Below are positions 9,587 through 20,728 of a DNA stretch of 64,000 nt, in pieces (within the stretch, counting starts at the first letter, position 1; every line of letters starts with the position of its first letter). The stretch is from assembly GCF_022008365.1 (NCBI RefSeq), contig NZ_JAIRBA010000008.1, positions 1 through 64,000 on the forward strand. The letters are read 5' to 3'. Source of the stretch: Aequorivita vitellina. Lineage in GTDB: Bacteria; Bacteroidota; Bacteroidia; Flavobacteriales; Flavobacteriaceae. Both the position numbers and the translations under genes were made by a program. The notes beneath the pieces are model-generated. The model was not told the DNA's origin and did no database searches. It saw only the letters and a program-made list of their open reading frames with translations.

Positions 9587-10201
9587 TTAAGTAAAAGGTC
9601 CAGCCCTAACCTCAGGAATTTTATAGGAAGCGTGATTTATTAAAAGTGAAATATTGCCATAGTTTTTATACGCAACTAACGCAATAGCCTGCTTTAAATC
9701 GAAATTGTTTTCTGAAGCATGCAGCGAAAAAACCGGCTTTAAATATTGATCTTTAGCAGCTTTAACAATAACTAAAATCCCTTGTAAATCTAAATTAGAC
9801 CCAAAATCTTTTTGGATTGTAACTACATCTAATTTATAAATGTGTGAATCTTGGGAAAAAGGAATTTTAGAAGAAGTATTCCTTTCATTAAAATCTGTAC
9901 CTGCAAGTTGAAGCTTATTTTGGCCACTAAACAGCCCTTTAATTGTAGCAACATCTTTCGAGCTGTAGTACGAAACCTTTAATTGTCCGTTTTGTATTTC
10001 GGAAACTAAAACATGCGCTATTCCAATGGACTTTAACTGAGAAGTAACGTTGGCAATGGCTTGTTCTGCTTCAGCAGCACTTACATTTTTAGTATTAAAC
10101 TGAACAACTATTTCCTGATTAGGAAGCGTAGATTGCTCCAAGCTTATTCCAAAAAAAGCAAGGGCAATAATTAATACGGGAATATACCATTTCCAGTTCA
10201 C
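9587..10201 (-). CDS. Unknown membrane-anchored or exported protein
   Basis: 204 residues that I do not recognise as a named family. The N-terminus (MNWKWYIPVLIIALAFFGISLEQS) is a single hydrophobic anchor or uncleaved signal. The rest is predicted extracytoplasmic, alternating alpha/beta in character (VSAAEAEQAIANVTSQLKSIG, then LKVSYYSSKDVATIKGLFSG), which could be a small SecD-P1-like or ferredoxin-like fold; that is only an impression. It lies upstream of secDF in the same direction (gap about 175 bp) and is transcribed separately from it. No cysteines or obvious catalytic residues were seen. Confidence 0.7.
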   Translation of the reverse strand: MNWKWYIPVLIIALAFFGISLEQSTLPNQEIVVQFNTKNVSAAEAEQAIANVTSQLKSIGIAHVLVSEIQNGQLKVSYYSSKDVATIKGLFSGQNKLQLAGTDFNERNTSSKIPFSQDSHIYKLDVVTIQKDFGSNLDLQGILVIVKAAKDQYLKPVFSLHASENNFDLKQAIALVAYKNYGNISLLINHASYKIPEVRAGPFT

Positions 10202-10370
10202 GCGCCAAATATAAAGAAATAACTTTAAAAAAGATGTTGGATAGAGAAAATGACGTAGGACAATAAAACATACAACTAAAGACTAAATTTGAAAGCACTT
10301 TAAAAATAATTGCTTCAATTTTTTTGGTTTTTTTGTCTTATGTTTTACTGTCCTTTCGTCTTTCTTCTTT

Positions 10371-11225
10371 TTAAAACTCCAATTCAAAATAAAGACTGCT
10401 CTCAGGGTTGGCTTCTGTAACGTCTTCGCCTTTTAAAACTTCACCATTTGTATTCAATAGTTTTAGGTTTATCCGCCAGTAACCAGTCATCGTTAAAGAC
10501 AGTTTTCCGTCGTACGTTTTAGTTGCAGCATTATAGGTTAAATCTTCATTATTTGGCGAGCTGTGGTTGCCCATCCCCGGCATTCTTGGATCCACAGTTA
10601 TTTTATAATTTTCAACCATTGGGAAATCCATCATTGTTTCCATTTTATAAAGTACAGCCTGAAAATCATTAACTGCAACTTTGGGTTCTTTTGGGTTTAC
10701 GTATGCTAAAATGTAACGCACATCATCGCTCCCTGTAAAAACTTGTGTTTTTTTCAAACCATCAACTGGTTGGGCAACTGTAACTCGCAACGCTTCTTCT
10801 TTTGCTTCACCATTCATTGTGTAGTTTAGTGTTAGCTCCCAATATTCCGTGTTGTTACTCGCCATTTGGAAAACAATATGACCTTTATAAACCGTGGGTT
10901 CTTCCGTATTTTGTAACATAGAGTGTGGTGCAGCATGTTGCATAGTTTCCATATGCATCATTGGCATCCAAGTTGGTGTGGCATTCGACAAAAATTTGTC
11001 GCTTGCCAAATCTTTTACTCTGATAGAAATTTCGTTATAACCAACTTCAAGGTTTTGTTTTTCTGAATAAATCTGCACCGTGTGATCTGTTGCTTCAATT
11101 TCATAAATCATCGTTAACCCCTCAACCGGGTTTACTTCTACCGGTACATTTTCATCATCATCCGAACAACTTACGAATGAAACTGAAAGTATTAAAATTG
11201 CGAATATATATGTTAGTGTTTTCAT
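10371..11225 (-). CDS. Met/His-rich surface-exposed lipoprotein of the putative copper locus
   Basis: 284 residues from ATG 11225 (MKTLTYIFAI); the frame continues to 11306, but the upstream part overlaps the TonB gene and precedes the signal peptide. The lipobox is SFVSC followed by SDDDEN, an acidic +2 region typical of outer-membrane lipoproteins exported to the surface in this phylum. Two beta-rich FixH/YtkA-like modules follow; the first contains TWMPMMHMETMQHAAPHSM (residues ~92-110), a striking metal-ligand cluster, and the second MDFPMVENYKITVDPRMPGM. The gene starts 18 bp after the receptor stop, so the pair forms an operon. I infer a partner that delivers copper to the receptor; the family assignment is moderate. 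Confidence 0.75.
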   Translation of the reverse strand: MKTLTYIFAILILSVSFVSCSDDDENVPVEVNPVEGLTMIYEIEATDHTVQIYSEKQNLEVGYNEISIRVKDLASDKFLSNATPTWMPMMHMETMQHAAPHSMLQNTEEPTVYKGHIVFQMASNNTEYWELTLNYTMNGEAKEEALRVTVAQPVDGLKKTQVFTGSDDVRYILAYVNPKEPKVAVNDFQAVLYKMETMMDFPMVENYKITVDPRMPGMGNHSSPNNEDLTYNAATKTYDGKLSLTMTGYWRINLKLLNTNGEVLKGEDVTEANPESSLYFELEF

Positions 11226-11242
11226 CTTTATGTTTTTAATAA

Positions 11243-13282
11243 TTAGTTTATTGAATATGAAATAGTTAAATAAAAGTTTCTCCCCATACGCGGAATGTTG
11301 TTCCAATCGGTATATGAAGAATAATGAGTGTCGAGAATATTTTCAATTCCTGTTTTTACAAAAAGGTCGTTGTCATTTAAAAAGAAACGTTTTCCGAAGC
11401 TTGCCGAAAGCGTAGCATAAGCAGCAGTTTTTGTTTCACCGTAAGTAGGATTGTAATTGCTTTGCTCTCCCGCACCATCAACCGAAAGCGATGCAGAATA
11501 TTGATTTTTATAGAAATCGATCGCGCTTCTGTACGAAAGCGGACTAATTAACGGCAGGTTTTCACCATCGTTATCAACCCCTCGGTGATATGAAATTTGT
11601 CCGGTCCATTTAAACGCATTCGAAATACTATACCGCCCCGAAAGCGAAGTATTAAAAAGCTGCGCATACTCAAGATTGGTATAAATTTTAACCCCTTCAG
11701 CACCAATAGTCATCGTGCTGAGCGAATTATCTACCACTCCAATTATATAGTTGAAAACCCGAAAATAATTTGCCGAAGCAGTTATTTCAAAAATTGGTTT
11801 TTTAAAGGTTATTGAAATGTTTGCGTCGGCAGAACTTTCCGTTTTTAAACCGGGGTCGCCAATATAATCGTGATTATCAAAACTGTTGAACAAATAAAAG
11901 CCATATCCTTCCGAAACCGAAGGCGCGCGCTCACCATACGAAATACCACCATTTAAGTGAAAATCATGCCACATATTGTGGTATTGCGCCGAAAAACTTT
12001 TAAGAAAACGCGTGTTTGTCTTTTCCATTTCGGGGTAGAAAATTTTTAAACTGTTCAACCCAAAATCATCAGCAACGGTGTTTGAATGATACGCCAAACG
12101 CGTGGAAAGTTTTAGCGAAGCTTTCTTAAACTGAATATGATCTTCGCCATAAAAACCAACGTCTTTAGTACGCACATCCGGCCACGTAAGCATAAACATT
12201 AACGGCTCGTTGCTGTTGGTTGGATACATCGTCATTTCGGCATAACTCTTATTGTAAAACCCATCCAACTTAAAAAAGAAATGATTTTTCTCTTTGTTGA
12301 AATTAGCCTGTGTATAAAAACCCGCTGTCTCGCTCCACCCCGGCATGTCCATATGTATTGGCACGTCGGGACGTTTGGTATCATCCATCGTATGTTTAAT
12401 GGTATTGTAATACAATTTAGATTCCCAATTGCTGAAATTTCCAAACAAAGTATCCTGATTAAAACTCACCGAACCAATCACCGCTCGCGCCAAAGAAACG
12501 TCCATTGTTAATGCGGGATAACCAACATCCGTGGCTTCATCATATATTAAGGTAGCGGAAACAGATTTATCTTCAGTCAATTTAAACCCAGAGTTAACAG
12601 AGAAGTTGTATTTTTCAAATTGTGAAAACTTTACTTCTTCGTCGCCTCCAGCGCTATAATTATCGGCCTTTCTATAAATTGCATCGGTGTTTAAATAAAA
12701 TTTTTCATCGGAATAATTTAGTTCACCACCAAAAACACGCATTGCGTTATTGCTTTCAAAAGCACTTTCCAAAGAACCCGTCCAGCCGGTTGGCTTAAAA
12801 TTACTTTTGTCCAATTTTAAATTAATGCCGCCGCCAATCGAATTGCCAAAAGCCGCACCCTGCTGACCCGAACCTATCTCCGCTTCCGAAAGATTAGACA
12901 CATCAACATACGAAGTAATCGGGTCCATTTTATCGGTACATGCGCCAAATATTTGCATACCGTCAATGGTTACTGCCAACCTTTCGGAAGCCATATCGTT
13001 CATCGTCGGTTCCCACGCATAGGCACCGCGTTTTACCATTTTTATACTACGCGACGACTCCAAAAATTCATCTAAAGTAGATAGGGGTTTGCGTTGTTTT
13101 TGATGATCTAATTGTTTGGCTGTTGAAATAACAATCACTTCGTTAAGATTGATTAATTTCAAGCTGTCTGCGGGTATTTCTTGAGCGTACAACGGCGACA
13201 CTAAAGTACCGCATACCATTGCCACCAAAAGACTACCCATAAGCATTCCCTTAAAAGGAAACACACTTATAAATGCTTTCAT
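11243..13282 (-). CDS. TonB-dependent receptor, OprC/NosA-like (putative copper uptake)
   Basis: 679 residues: signal peptide to LYAQ (~34), plug domain (~45-160) and beta-barrel ending in aromatic YLTISYSIN. In the plug, RLAVTIDGMQIFGACTDKMDP gives C115-x3-M119, and barrel residues H297-T-M299 give HxM. The copper receptor OprC of Pseudomonas binds copper through a CxxxM-HxM site (C143/M147/H323/M325, from memory of the published structure); the separation here (182 versus 180 residues) matches closely. A second cluster, IHMDMPGW, follows at 309-316. There is no carboxypeptidase-like N-terminal extension as in SusC proteins. It is followed by the Met/His-rich lipoprotein and preceded by a Cys-rich small protein. 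Heme or siderophore transport is the less likely alternative. Confidence 0.88.
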   Translation of the reverse strand: MKAFISVFPFKGMLMGSLLVAMVCGTLVSPLYAQEIPADSLKLINLNEVIVISTAKQLDHQKQRKPLSTLDEFLESSRSIKMVKRGAYAWEPTMNDMASERLAVTIDGMQIFGACTDKMDPITSYVDVSNLSEAEIGSGQQGAAFGNSIGGGINLKLDKSNFKPTGWTGSLESAFESNNAMRVFGGELNYSDEKFYLNTDAIYRKADNYSAGGDEEVKFSQFEKYNFSVNSGFKLTEDKSVSATLIYDEATDVGYPALTMDVSLARAVIGSVSFNQDTLFGNFSNWESKLYYNTIKHTMDDTKRPDVPIHMDMPGWSETAGFYTQANFNKEKNHFFFKLDGFYNKSYAEMTMYPTNSNEPLMFMLTWPDVRTKDVGFYGEDHIQFKKASLKLSTRLAYHSNTVADDFGLNSLKIFYPEMEKTNTRFLKSFSAQYHNMWHDFHLNGGISYGERAPSVSEGYGFYLFNSFDNHDYIGDPGLKTESSADANISITFKKPIFEITASANYFRVFNYIIGVVDNSLSTMTIGAEGVKIYTNLEYAQLFNTSLSGRYSISNAFKWTGQISYHRGVDNDGENLPLISPLSYRSAIDFYKNQYSASLSVDGAGEQSNYNPTYGETKTAAYATLSASFGKRFFLNDNDLFVKTGIENILDTHYSSYTDWNNIPRMGRNFYLTISYSIN

Positions 13283-13365
13283 TTTTTAATAGTTTTGATA
13301 ATTTAAAAGGAAGTGGGTTTTTGAAATATTCCGAAGAAATTTCAAAAAAAATCCATTATTTGAAA

Positions 13366-13743
13366 TTATCCCAACTGCGGCGGATGAAGAATTTTTGATA
13401 TAAAAAGAAAAGAGTTCAAATTTGGCTTATAGCCGGTTTTTTCAATTGAAGCTATTTCGCTTTCAGACGTAAAAATATATTCTGAAATTTCTTCTGAAAT
13501 TATAAACTGCGGAATTTCGGTATGTGAAATTTTACTGCTAAACGGGTTTTCATCTTCGGCGCCGGCTTCCTTTGCCAATTCCTTAGATAAATGACACTTT
13601 CCGTTACACTGCATTTCGGGCTTGTCTTTGTTTTCGCAAAGCACATTTACAATGTAATCGTAATTCACAATATAATCTACCACTGGCCACATAGGTTTCG
13701 TGAGGATTACTACGGATGCAATTACGAGAATTAGGTTTTTCAC
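13366..13743 (-). CDS. Small Cys-containing protein upstream of the TonB receptor
   Basis: 125 residues if started at GTG 13743 (VKNLILVIASVVILTKPMWPVV), a signal or anchor sequence. The longer frame from ATG 13803 would place an extra hydrophobic stretch in front and would cover a perfect inverted repeat at 13779-13790, so I prefer the GTG. The mature part has LCENKDKPEMQCNGKCHLSKEL, with a CxxxC pair next to His, and ends HPPQLG. Small proteins with this pattern commonly sit beside TonB receptors in Flavobacteriaceae; their function is unknown. The gap to the receptor gene is 83 bp and contains a weak stem-loop (13318-13348). Role in copper handling is inferred from context. Confidence 0.7.
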   Translation of the reverse strand: MKNLILVIASVVILTKPMWPVVDYIVNYDYIVNVLCENKDKPEMQCNGKCHLSKELAKEAGAEDENPFSSKISHTEIPQFIISEEISEYIFTSESEIASIEKTGYKPNLNSFLFISKILHPPQLG

Positions 13744-13778
13744 ATTACAAAAATAAGTAGAAAAATAGCTTATAAAAA

Positions 13779-13790
13779 TGATAATTATCA
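13779..13790. promoter_or_regulatory. Perfect 12-bp palindrome, possible metal-regulator operator
   Basis: TGATAATTATCA is a perfect inverted repeat 36 bases upstream of the GTG start of the first gene in the putative copper locus. Its sequence resembles half of a Fur-type box (GATAAT...ATTATC). The regulator is unknown. Confidence 0.45.
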
Positions 13791-14032
13791 CATATTTTAA
13801 CATCGCTCCAAAAATTTATACGCGCTACAAAAAAGAAAACACAATAAAAATAAAGGTTTAAATATTTGTCAACTTTTAGTTGTTGATAAATTTTTACATT
13901 GTTGATTTTTAGGATATTAACAATCACTTCTTGACAACTTTAAAATTTCGATAGAAATTGAGATTACTAATTCGTTATATTTACCTACTTTAAAAATTGA
14001 ATTTAAAACCATCCAAAAACCCATTTCGAATT

Positions 14033-16585
14033 ATGCAAATTAAAAACGCCGTCTCCGCCCCAAGTACCTACACACAGGACGAAGCTTTTGAAGCCTCGGT
14101 TGAATATTTTAAAGGCGATGATCTTGCCGCCCGTGTTTGGGTAAACAAGTATGCACTTAAAGATTCCGACGGGAATATTTACGAAAAAACGCCAAACGAC
14201 ATGCACCGTCGTATCGCAAAAGAAATTGCGCGTATTGAACAACGTTATGCAAATCCGTTAAGCGAGCAAGCGGTTTTTGATGCTATAAAAGATTTTAAAT
14301 ACATCGTGCCACAAGGAAGTCCAATGGCGGGAATTGGCAACCCGTACCAGATTGCTTCGCTTTCAAACTGCTTTGTAATTGGCAACAATGGCGATTCCGA
14401 TTCATACGGCGGAATTATGAAAATAGACCAAGAGCAAGTGCAATTAATGAAGCGTCGCGGTGGAGTGGGTCACGATCTTTCACACATTCGCCCAAAAGGT
14501 TCTCCGGTGAAGAATTCAGCATTAACCTCAACTGGCATTGTTCCTTTTATGGAGCGTTATTCAAACTCTACTCGCGAAGTGGCGCAGGATGGTCGTCGCG
14601 GCGCATTGATGCTTTCGGTTTCTATAAATCACCCAGATTCCGAAGATTTTATAGATGCTAAAATGGAGCAGGGAAAAGTAACGGGCGCCAACGTTTCTGT
14701 TAGAATGGACGACGCTTTTATGCAAGCTGTAAAAGATGGAAAAAACTACACACAGAAATACCCAATCTTTAGCGACAACCCAAAAAACACAAAAGAAATT
14801 GAAGCCGGAAAACTGTGGAAAAAAATAGTGCATAACGCGTGGAAATCTGCCGAGCCAGGCATCCTTTTTTGGGATACTATAATTAAAGAGTCGGTTCCAG
14901 ATTGCTACGCAGATTTAGGTTACAAAACTGTTTCTACCAATCCTTGCGGCGAAATTCCACTTTGCCCGTACGATTCGTGCAGATTGTTGGCAATCAATTT
15001 GTTTTCTTATGTTGAAGATCCGTTCACCCAGGATGCAACTTTTAATTTTGATTTGTTTAAAAAACACATAGGCATCGCCCAAAAAATAATGGACGATATT
15101 ATCGATCTGGAACTTGAAAAAGTAGATGCCATTATCGCCAAAATTAATGCAGATCCGCAGAGTGACGAAGTAAAGTCAGTTGAAAAAAACCTTTGGTTAA
15201 ATATTAAACACAAAGCCGAAGAAGGTCGCAGAACCGGAATCGGGATTACAGCTGAAGGTGATATGCTTGCTGCTTTAGGAATAAAATACGGAACCCAGGA
15301 AGGGAACGATTTTTCGGTTAAAATTCACAAAACACTTGCTTTGGAGGCGTATCGTGCATCGGTTTATGCAGCAAAGGAAAGAGGTCCGTTTAAAATATTT
15401 GACAGCGAAAGAGAAAAAAACAACCCGTTTATTCTTCGCCTAAAAGATGCCGATGAAAAGTTGTATTACGATATGTTAGAATACGGCCGTAGAAATATTG
15501 CACTCCTCACCATTGCGCCTACGGGAACAACTAGTTTAATGACGCAAACAAGTTCTGGAATTGAACCCGTATTTATGCCGGTTTATAAAAGAAGAAGGAA
15601 AGTAAACCCGAACGATAAAAACGTGCGGGTAGATTTTGTAGATGAAGTAGGCGACAGCTGGGAAGAATATGTAGTTTTTCACCACCGCTTTAAGCAGTGG
15701 ATGGAAGTGAACGGAATTGCAACCGACAAAAATTACAGCCAAGAAGAACTGAACAAAATCGTGAAGAAATCACCATATTACAAAGCAACCTCAAACGACG
15801 TTGATTGGTTGAGCAAAGTGCGTATGCAAGGCGCGGTGCAAAAATGGGTAGATCACTCCATATCTGTGACCATCAATTTACCTACCGATGCTACCGAAGA
15901 ATTGGTGGGCAAATTATATTTGGAAGCATGGCAAGCAGGTTGTAAAGGCGTTACGGTTTATCGCGATGGTTCTCGATCGGGAGTTTTAATTTCGAACGAA
16001 GAAAAGAAAGAAGATGTAATTGAAACACTCACCGCTTTCCCAACCAAACGTCCCGAAATTTTAGAAGCAGATGTTGTACGCTTCCAAAACAATAAAGACA
16101 AATGGATTGCTTTTATTGGTCTGATTGACGGAAAACCATACGAGATTTTTACAGGTTTTGCCGATGATGAAGATGGAATTTTAATTCCGCGTTGGGTGAA
16201 TGAAGGTGTAATTATTAAAAATAGAAATGAAGACGGAACTTCGCGTTACGATTTTCAATACAAAAATAAGAGAGGCTACAAAACCACTATTGAAGGGCTT
16301 TCGCATAAATTTAATCCAGAGTTTTGGAACTATGCAAAACTAATTTCCAGCACGCTCCGCCACGGTATGCCAATTGAAAAAGCGGTAGAATTAATCAATA
16401 GCCTGCAACTGGATACCGAAAGCATCAACACATGGAAAAACGGTGTTGCACGCGCATTAAAGCGTTACGTTGCAGACGGAACGGAAGCGAGAAAGCAGAA
16501 GTGTGAAAACTGCAATAGTACTTCACTTATTTATCAAGAAGGTTGTTTGACTTGCAAAGATTGTGGGTCATCAAAATGTGGATAA
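14033..16585 (+). CDS. nrdJ: Class II (adenosylcobalamin-dependent) ribonucleotide reductase
   Basis: Reduces ribonucleotides to deoxyribonucleotides with a B12-derived radical, independent of oxygen. About 850 residues from ATG 14033 (MQIKNAVSAPSTYTQ); an in-frame TTG at 13997 would add 12 residues but a -7-like TATATTTA near 13975 leaves it almost no leader. Signatures: SLSNCFVIGN (redox Cys), STNPCGEIPLCPYDSCRL (radical Cys region), APTGTTSLMTQTSSGIEP (nucleotide binding), and a C-terminal cysteine module CENCNSTSL...CLTCKDCGSSKCG that either binds zinc or relays electrons. No nrdB-like partner is adjacent, consistent with class II. No cobalamin riboswitch was recognised upstream. Confidence 0.94.
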   Translation: MQIKNAVSAPSTYTQDEAFEASVEYFKGDDLAARVWVNKYALKDSDGNIYEKTPNDMHRRIAKEIARIEQRYANPLSEQAVFDAIKDFKYIVPQGSPMAGIGNPYQIASLSNCFVIGNNGDSDSYGGIMKIDQEQVQLMKRRGGVGHDLSHIRPKGSPVKNSALTSTGIVPFMERYSNSTREVAQDGRRGALMLSVSINHPDSEDFIDAKMEQGKVTGANVSVRMDDAFMQAVKDGKNYTQKYPIFSDNPKNTKEIEAGKLWKKIVHNAWKSAEPGILFWDTIIKESVPDCYADLGYKTVSTNPCGEIPLCPYDSCRLLAINLFSYVEDPFTQDATFNFDLFKKHIGIAQKIMDDIIDLELEKVDAIIAKINADPQSDEVKSVEKNLWLNIKHKAEEGRRTGIGITAEGDMLAALGIKYGTQEGNDFSVKIHKTLALEAYRASVYAAKERGPFKIFDSEREKNNPFILRLKDADEKLYYDMLEYGRRNIALLTIAPTGTTSLMTQTSSGIEPVFMPVYKRRRKVNPNDKNVRVDFVDEVGDSWEEYVVFHHRFKQWMEVNGIATDKNYSQEELNKIVKKSPYYKATSNDVDWLSKVRMQGAVQKWVDHSISVTINLPTDATEELVGKLYLEAWQAGCKGVTVYRDGSRSGVLISNEEKKEDVIETLTAFPTKRPEILEADVVRFQNNKDKWIAFIGLIDGKPYEIFTGFADDEDGILIPRWVNEGVIIKNRNEDGTSRYDFQYKNKRGYKTTIEGLSHKFNPEFWNYAKLISSTLRHGMPIEKAVELINSLQLDTESINTWKNGVARALKRYVADGTEARKQKCENCNSTSLIYQEGCLTCKDCGSSKCG

Positions 16586-16600
16586 ATAAAGACGTAGAAC

Positions 16601-16616
16601 GTAAGACCGCTGCGCT
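16601..16616. repeat. 16-bp interspersed repeat, copy 1
   Basis: GTAAGACCGCTGCGCT occurs here, 15 bases after the nrdJ stop, and again identically at 43466-43481 between unrelated genes. It is GC-rich compared with the surrounding spacer. Confidence 0.6.
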
Positions 16617-16634
16617 ATAATATTTAAGACTAAA

Positions 16635-16663
16635 TCCCTAAAGGTTTTTAAAACCTTTGGGGA
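16635..16663 (+). terminator. Intrinsic terminator after nrdJ
   Basis: CCCTAAAGGTTTT pairs with AAAACCTTTGGGG around a minimal loop, followed by TTTTCAATAA. It lies about 50 bases beyond the nrdJ stop. Confidence 0.75.
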
Positions 16664-16673
16664 TTTTCAATAA

Positions 16674-16709
16674 AAAAACCTCACAAGTTTTAGAAACGTG
16701 TGAGGTTTT
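16674..16709 (-). terminator. Intrinsic terminator after mdh
   Basis: AAAACCTCACA and TGTGAGGTTTT form an 11-bp perfect stem around a 13-base loop, with an A-tract on the left that is a T-tract for the minus strand. It lies 22 bases beyond the mdh stop. Confidence 0.85.
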
Positions 16710-16730
16710 AATTTTTAAAGATCTCTCGAA

Positions 16731-17657
16731 TTACAACTCCAAAAGATCATTCGTTTTACGAACCCCATCGGCACTTTGTTTCATATGTGCTTTTTCGGCA
16801 TCGTTTAGTTCAAGTTCTACAATCTTTTCAATACCGTTGCGACCCAAAATAACTGGCGCGCCAATGCAGATATCTTTCAAATCGTATTCGCCGTTGAGCA
16901 TTACCGAACAAGGGAACATTTTCTTTTGGTCGCAAGCAATTGCTTGTACCAATCCAGAAACTGCGGCTCCGGGAGCGTACCAAGCTGAAGTTCCTAAAAG
17001 TTTTGTGAGCGTTGCTCCGCCAACTTTAGTGTCTTCCATAACTTGATTTAATCTATCTTCCGAAATAAACTTGCTAACAGGAATACTATTTCTAGTTGCC
17101 AAACGTGTTAACGGCACCATTCCGGTGTCACTGTGACCGCCGATTACCATTCCGTCCACATCGCTAATTGGTGCACCCAAAGCTTCTGCCAAACGGTATT
17201 TGAAACGCGCGCTGTCTAATGCGCCGCCCATCCCAATAATTTTGTTTTTATCTAAACCGGAAGTTTTATGAACCAGATACGCCATAGTATCCATCGGGTT
17301 ACTCACCACAATAATAATAGTATTTGGAGAGTGTTTTACAAGGTTTGAAGAAACATCTTTCACAATTCCGGCGTTAATACCAATCAATTCTTCACGAGTC
17401 ATTCCTGGCTTCCGTGGAATTCCACTAGTAATTACGCAAATATCGCTATCAACTGTTTTAGAATAATCATTTGTTACCCCAGTAATTTTAGTATCGAAAC
17501 CATTTAAAGAAGCCGTCTGCATTAAATCCATTGCTTTACCTTCGGCAAAACCTTCTTTAATGTCTAACAAAACTACTTCGCTTGCAAAATTTTTGATGGC
17601 AATGTACTCTGCACAACTTGCGCCCACAGCACCTGCTCCTACAACTGTTACTTTCAT
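16731..17657 (-). CDS. mdh: Malate dehydrogenase
   Basis: Oxidises malate to oxaloacetate with NAD in the TCA cycle. 308 residues, the length of the LDH-like (bacterial/archaeal tetrameric) malate dehydrogenases. The NAD-binding GAGAVGASCA motif starts at residue 7 with acidic D35-type residue in VVLLDIKEG; substrate-binding arginines lie in SGIPRKPGMTREEL and GGALDSARFKYRLA; the catalytic histidine is in MVIGGHSDTGMVP. The gene stands alone between terminators on both sides; the spacer upstream holds two small hairpins. Confidence 0.96.
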   Translation of the reverse strand: MKVTVVGAGAVGASCAEYIAIKNFASEVVLLDIKEGFAEGKAMDLMQTASLNGFDTKITGVTNDYSKTVDSDICVITSGIPRKPGMTREELIGINAGIVKDVSSNLVKHSPNTIIIVVSNPMDTMAYLVHKTSGLDKNKIIGMGGALDSARFKYRLAEALGAPISDVDGMVIGGHSDTGMVPLTRLATRNSIPVSKFISEDRLNQVMEDTKVGGATLTKLLGTSAWYAPGAAVSGLVQAIACDQKKMFPCSVMLNGEYDLKDICIGAPVILGRNGIEKIVELELNDAEKAHMKQSADGVRKTNDLLEL

Positions 17658-17697
17658 ATTAAATGTTTATGGTTTATTGTTTGTGATTTATTGTTAT

Positions 17698-17746
17698 TCC
17701 GAAGAAATTCGGAGTGACATTTCAATCTTTCAGAACGTTTCTGAAA
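17698..17746. repeat. Two tandem perfect hairpins upstream of mdh
   Basis: TCCGAA-GAAA-TTCGGA at 17698-17713 and TTTCAGAA-CGT-TTCTGAAA at 17728-17746. The first resembles short dispersed palindromes (ATTCCGAA...TTCGGAGTGACA) often seen between flavobacterial genes. They precede the mdh start by 40-90 bases. Confidence 0.5.
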
Positions 17747-17802
17747 TGCAGTACAAAAATACCAATATCTGCTTAAAATAAGGACAATAAAGGGTTAAAA
17801 GT

Positions 17803-17842
17803 AAAAAGCCCATTACTGATTATTTCAAAAATGGGCTTTTTA
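17803..17842 (-). terminator. Intrinsic terminator after gyrB
   Basis: AAAAAGCCCAT pairs with ATGGGCTTTTT around a 16-base loop, with A/T tracts on both flanks. It lies 19 bases beyond the gyrB stop and would also block plus-strand readthrough. Confidence 0.85.
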
Positions 17843-17860
17843 TAAATGTAAAATTTTTAC

Positions 17861-20107
<2,247 letters not shown>

Positions 20108-20650
20108 ATGAAAAAAATATTCCTTATCACCTGTTTTTTAGTCACTACATTCGCTTTTCAGAGTGTAAACGCACAGAGTTTTCCACAAATGGATGCCTCA
20201 CCAATGGATTTAGCAATGGCCCGACCCGATAAAAACAGCCCACCTATGGCCCGCGTAATTTACAGCCGTCCACAGAAAAAAGGACGCGATATTTTTGGCG
20301 ATTTAGTGCCTTACGGCGAAGTGTGGAGAACCGGGGCTAACGAAGCAACTGAGCTTACTATTTATATTCCATTAAAATTTGGTAAAACAATCTTAAACCC
20401 GGGTACTTATACGCTTTACACAATTCCCGGTGAAGACGAATGGACTATCATCGTTAATAGCGATACCAATGTGTGGGGCGCCTATAGCTATAAAAAGGAC
20501 AAAGATGTGGCTAGAATAACGGTAGAATGTAAAGATTCCGTCGCTCCTATCGAATCACTTTCTATGATATTTAAACCTGAAAAAGATGGCACAACCTTAC
20601 TTATTGGTTGGGACGACCATTATGTGGAAATTCCTTTTAAAAAGGCTTGA
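20108..20650 (+). CDS. Exported DUF2911 domain protein
   Basis: 180 residues with a cleavable signal peptide (MKKIFLITCFLVTTFAFQSVNAQ). The mature protein is a single DUF2911 domain: MARVIYSRPQKKGRDIFGDL, VPYGEVWRTGANEATELT, and PGTYTLYTIPGEDEWTIIVN are family hallmarks. DUF2911 proteins are common in Bacteroidota and their role is unknown; the fold is a beta-sandwich by inference from strand-rich sequence. Stands alone, followed by a strong terminator. Confidence 0.88.
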   Translation: MKKIFLITCFLVTTFAFQSVNAQSFPQMDASPMDLAMARPDKNSPPMARVIYSRPQKKGRDIFGDLVPYGEVWRTGANEATELTIYIPLKFGKTILNPGTYTLYTIPGEDEWTIIVNSDTNVWGAYSYKKDKDVARITVECKDSVAPIESLSMIFKPEKDGTTLLIGWDDHYVEIPFKKA

Positions 20651-20672
20651 TATTTTTAATCGAAAACTTAAA

Positions 20673-20718
20673 GCACCAAAATCCAAAATCGTATTCTTGG
20701 ATTTTGGTGCTTTTTTTT
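20673..20718 (+). terminator. Strong intrinsic terminator after the DUF2911 gene
   Basis: GCACCAAAATCCAA pairs with TTGGATTTTGGTGC, followed by eight consecutive T. It lies 22 bases after the stop and separates the convergent queE. Confidence 0.92.
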
Positions 20719-20728
20719 GACAGCTATT

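Noticed and set aside
13318-13348. TTTTTGAAAT/ATTTCAAAAA stem between the small Cys gene and the TonB receptor gene
   Set aside because: Pure A/T stem with no T-run after it in the operon direction; may be chance in an A/T-rich spacer, so not listed as a terminator.
13803-14032. Possible cobalamin riboswitch before the B12-dependent reductase
   Set aside because: No B12-box-like conserved core was seen; the region is plain A/T-rich sequence with one small hairpin near 13866.
16657-17046. 129-residue plus-strand frame over the end of mdh
   Set aside because: Antisense to conserved mdh sequence and includes the terminator hairpin.
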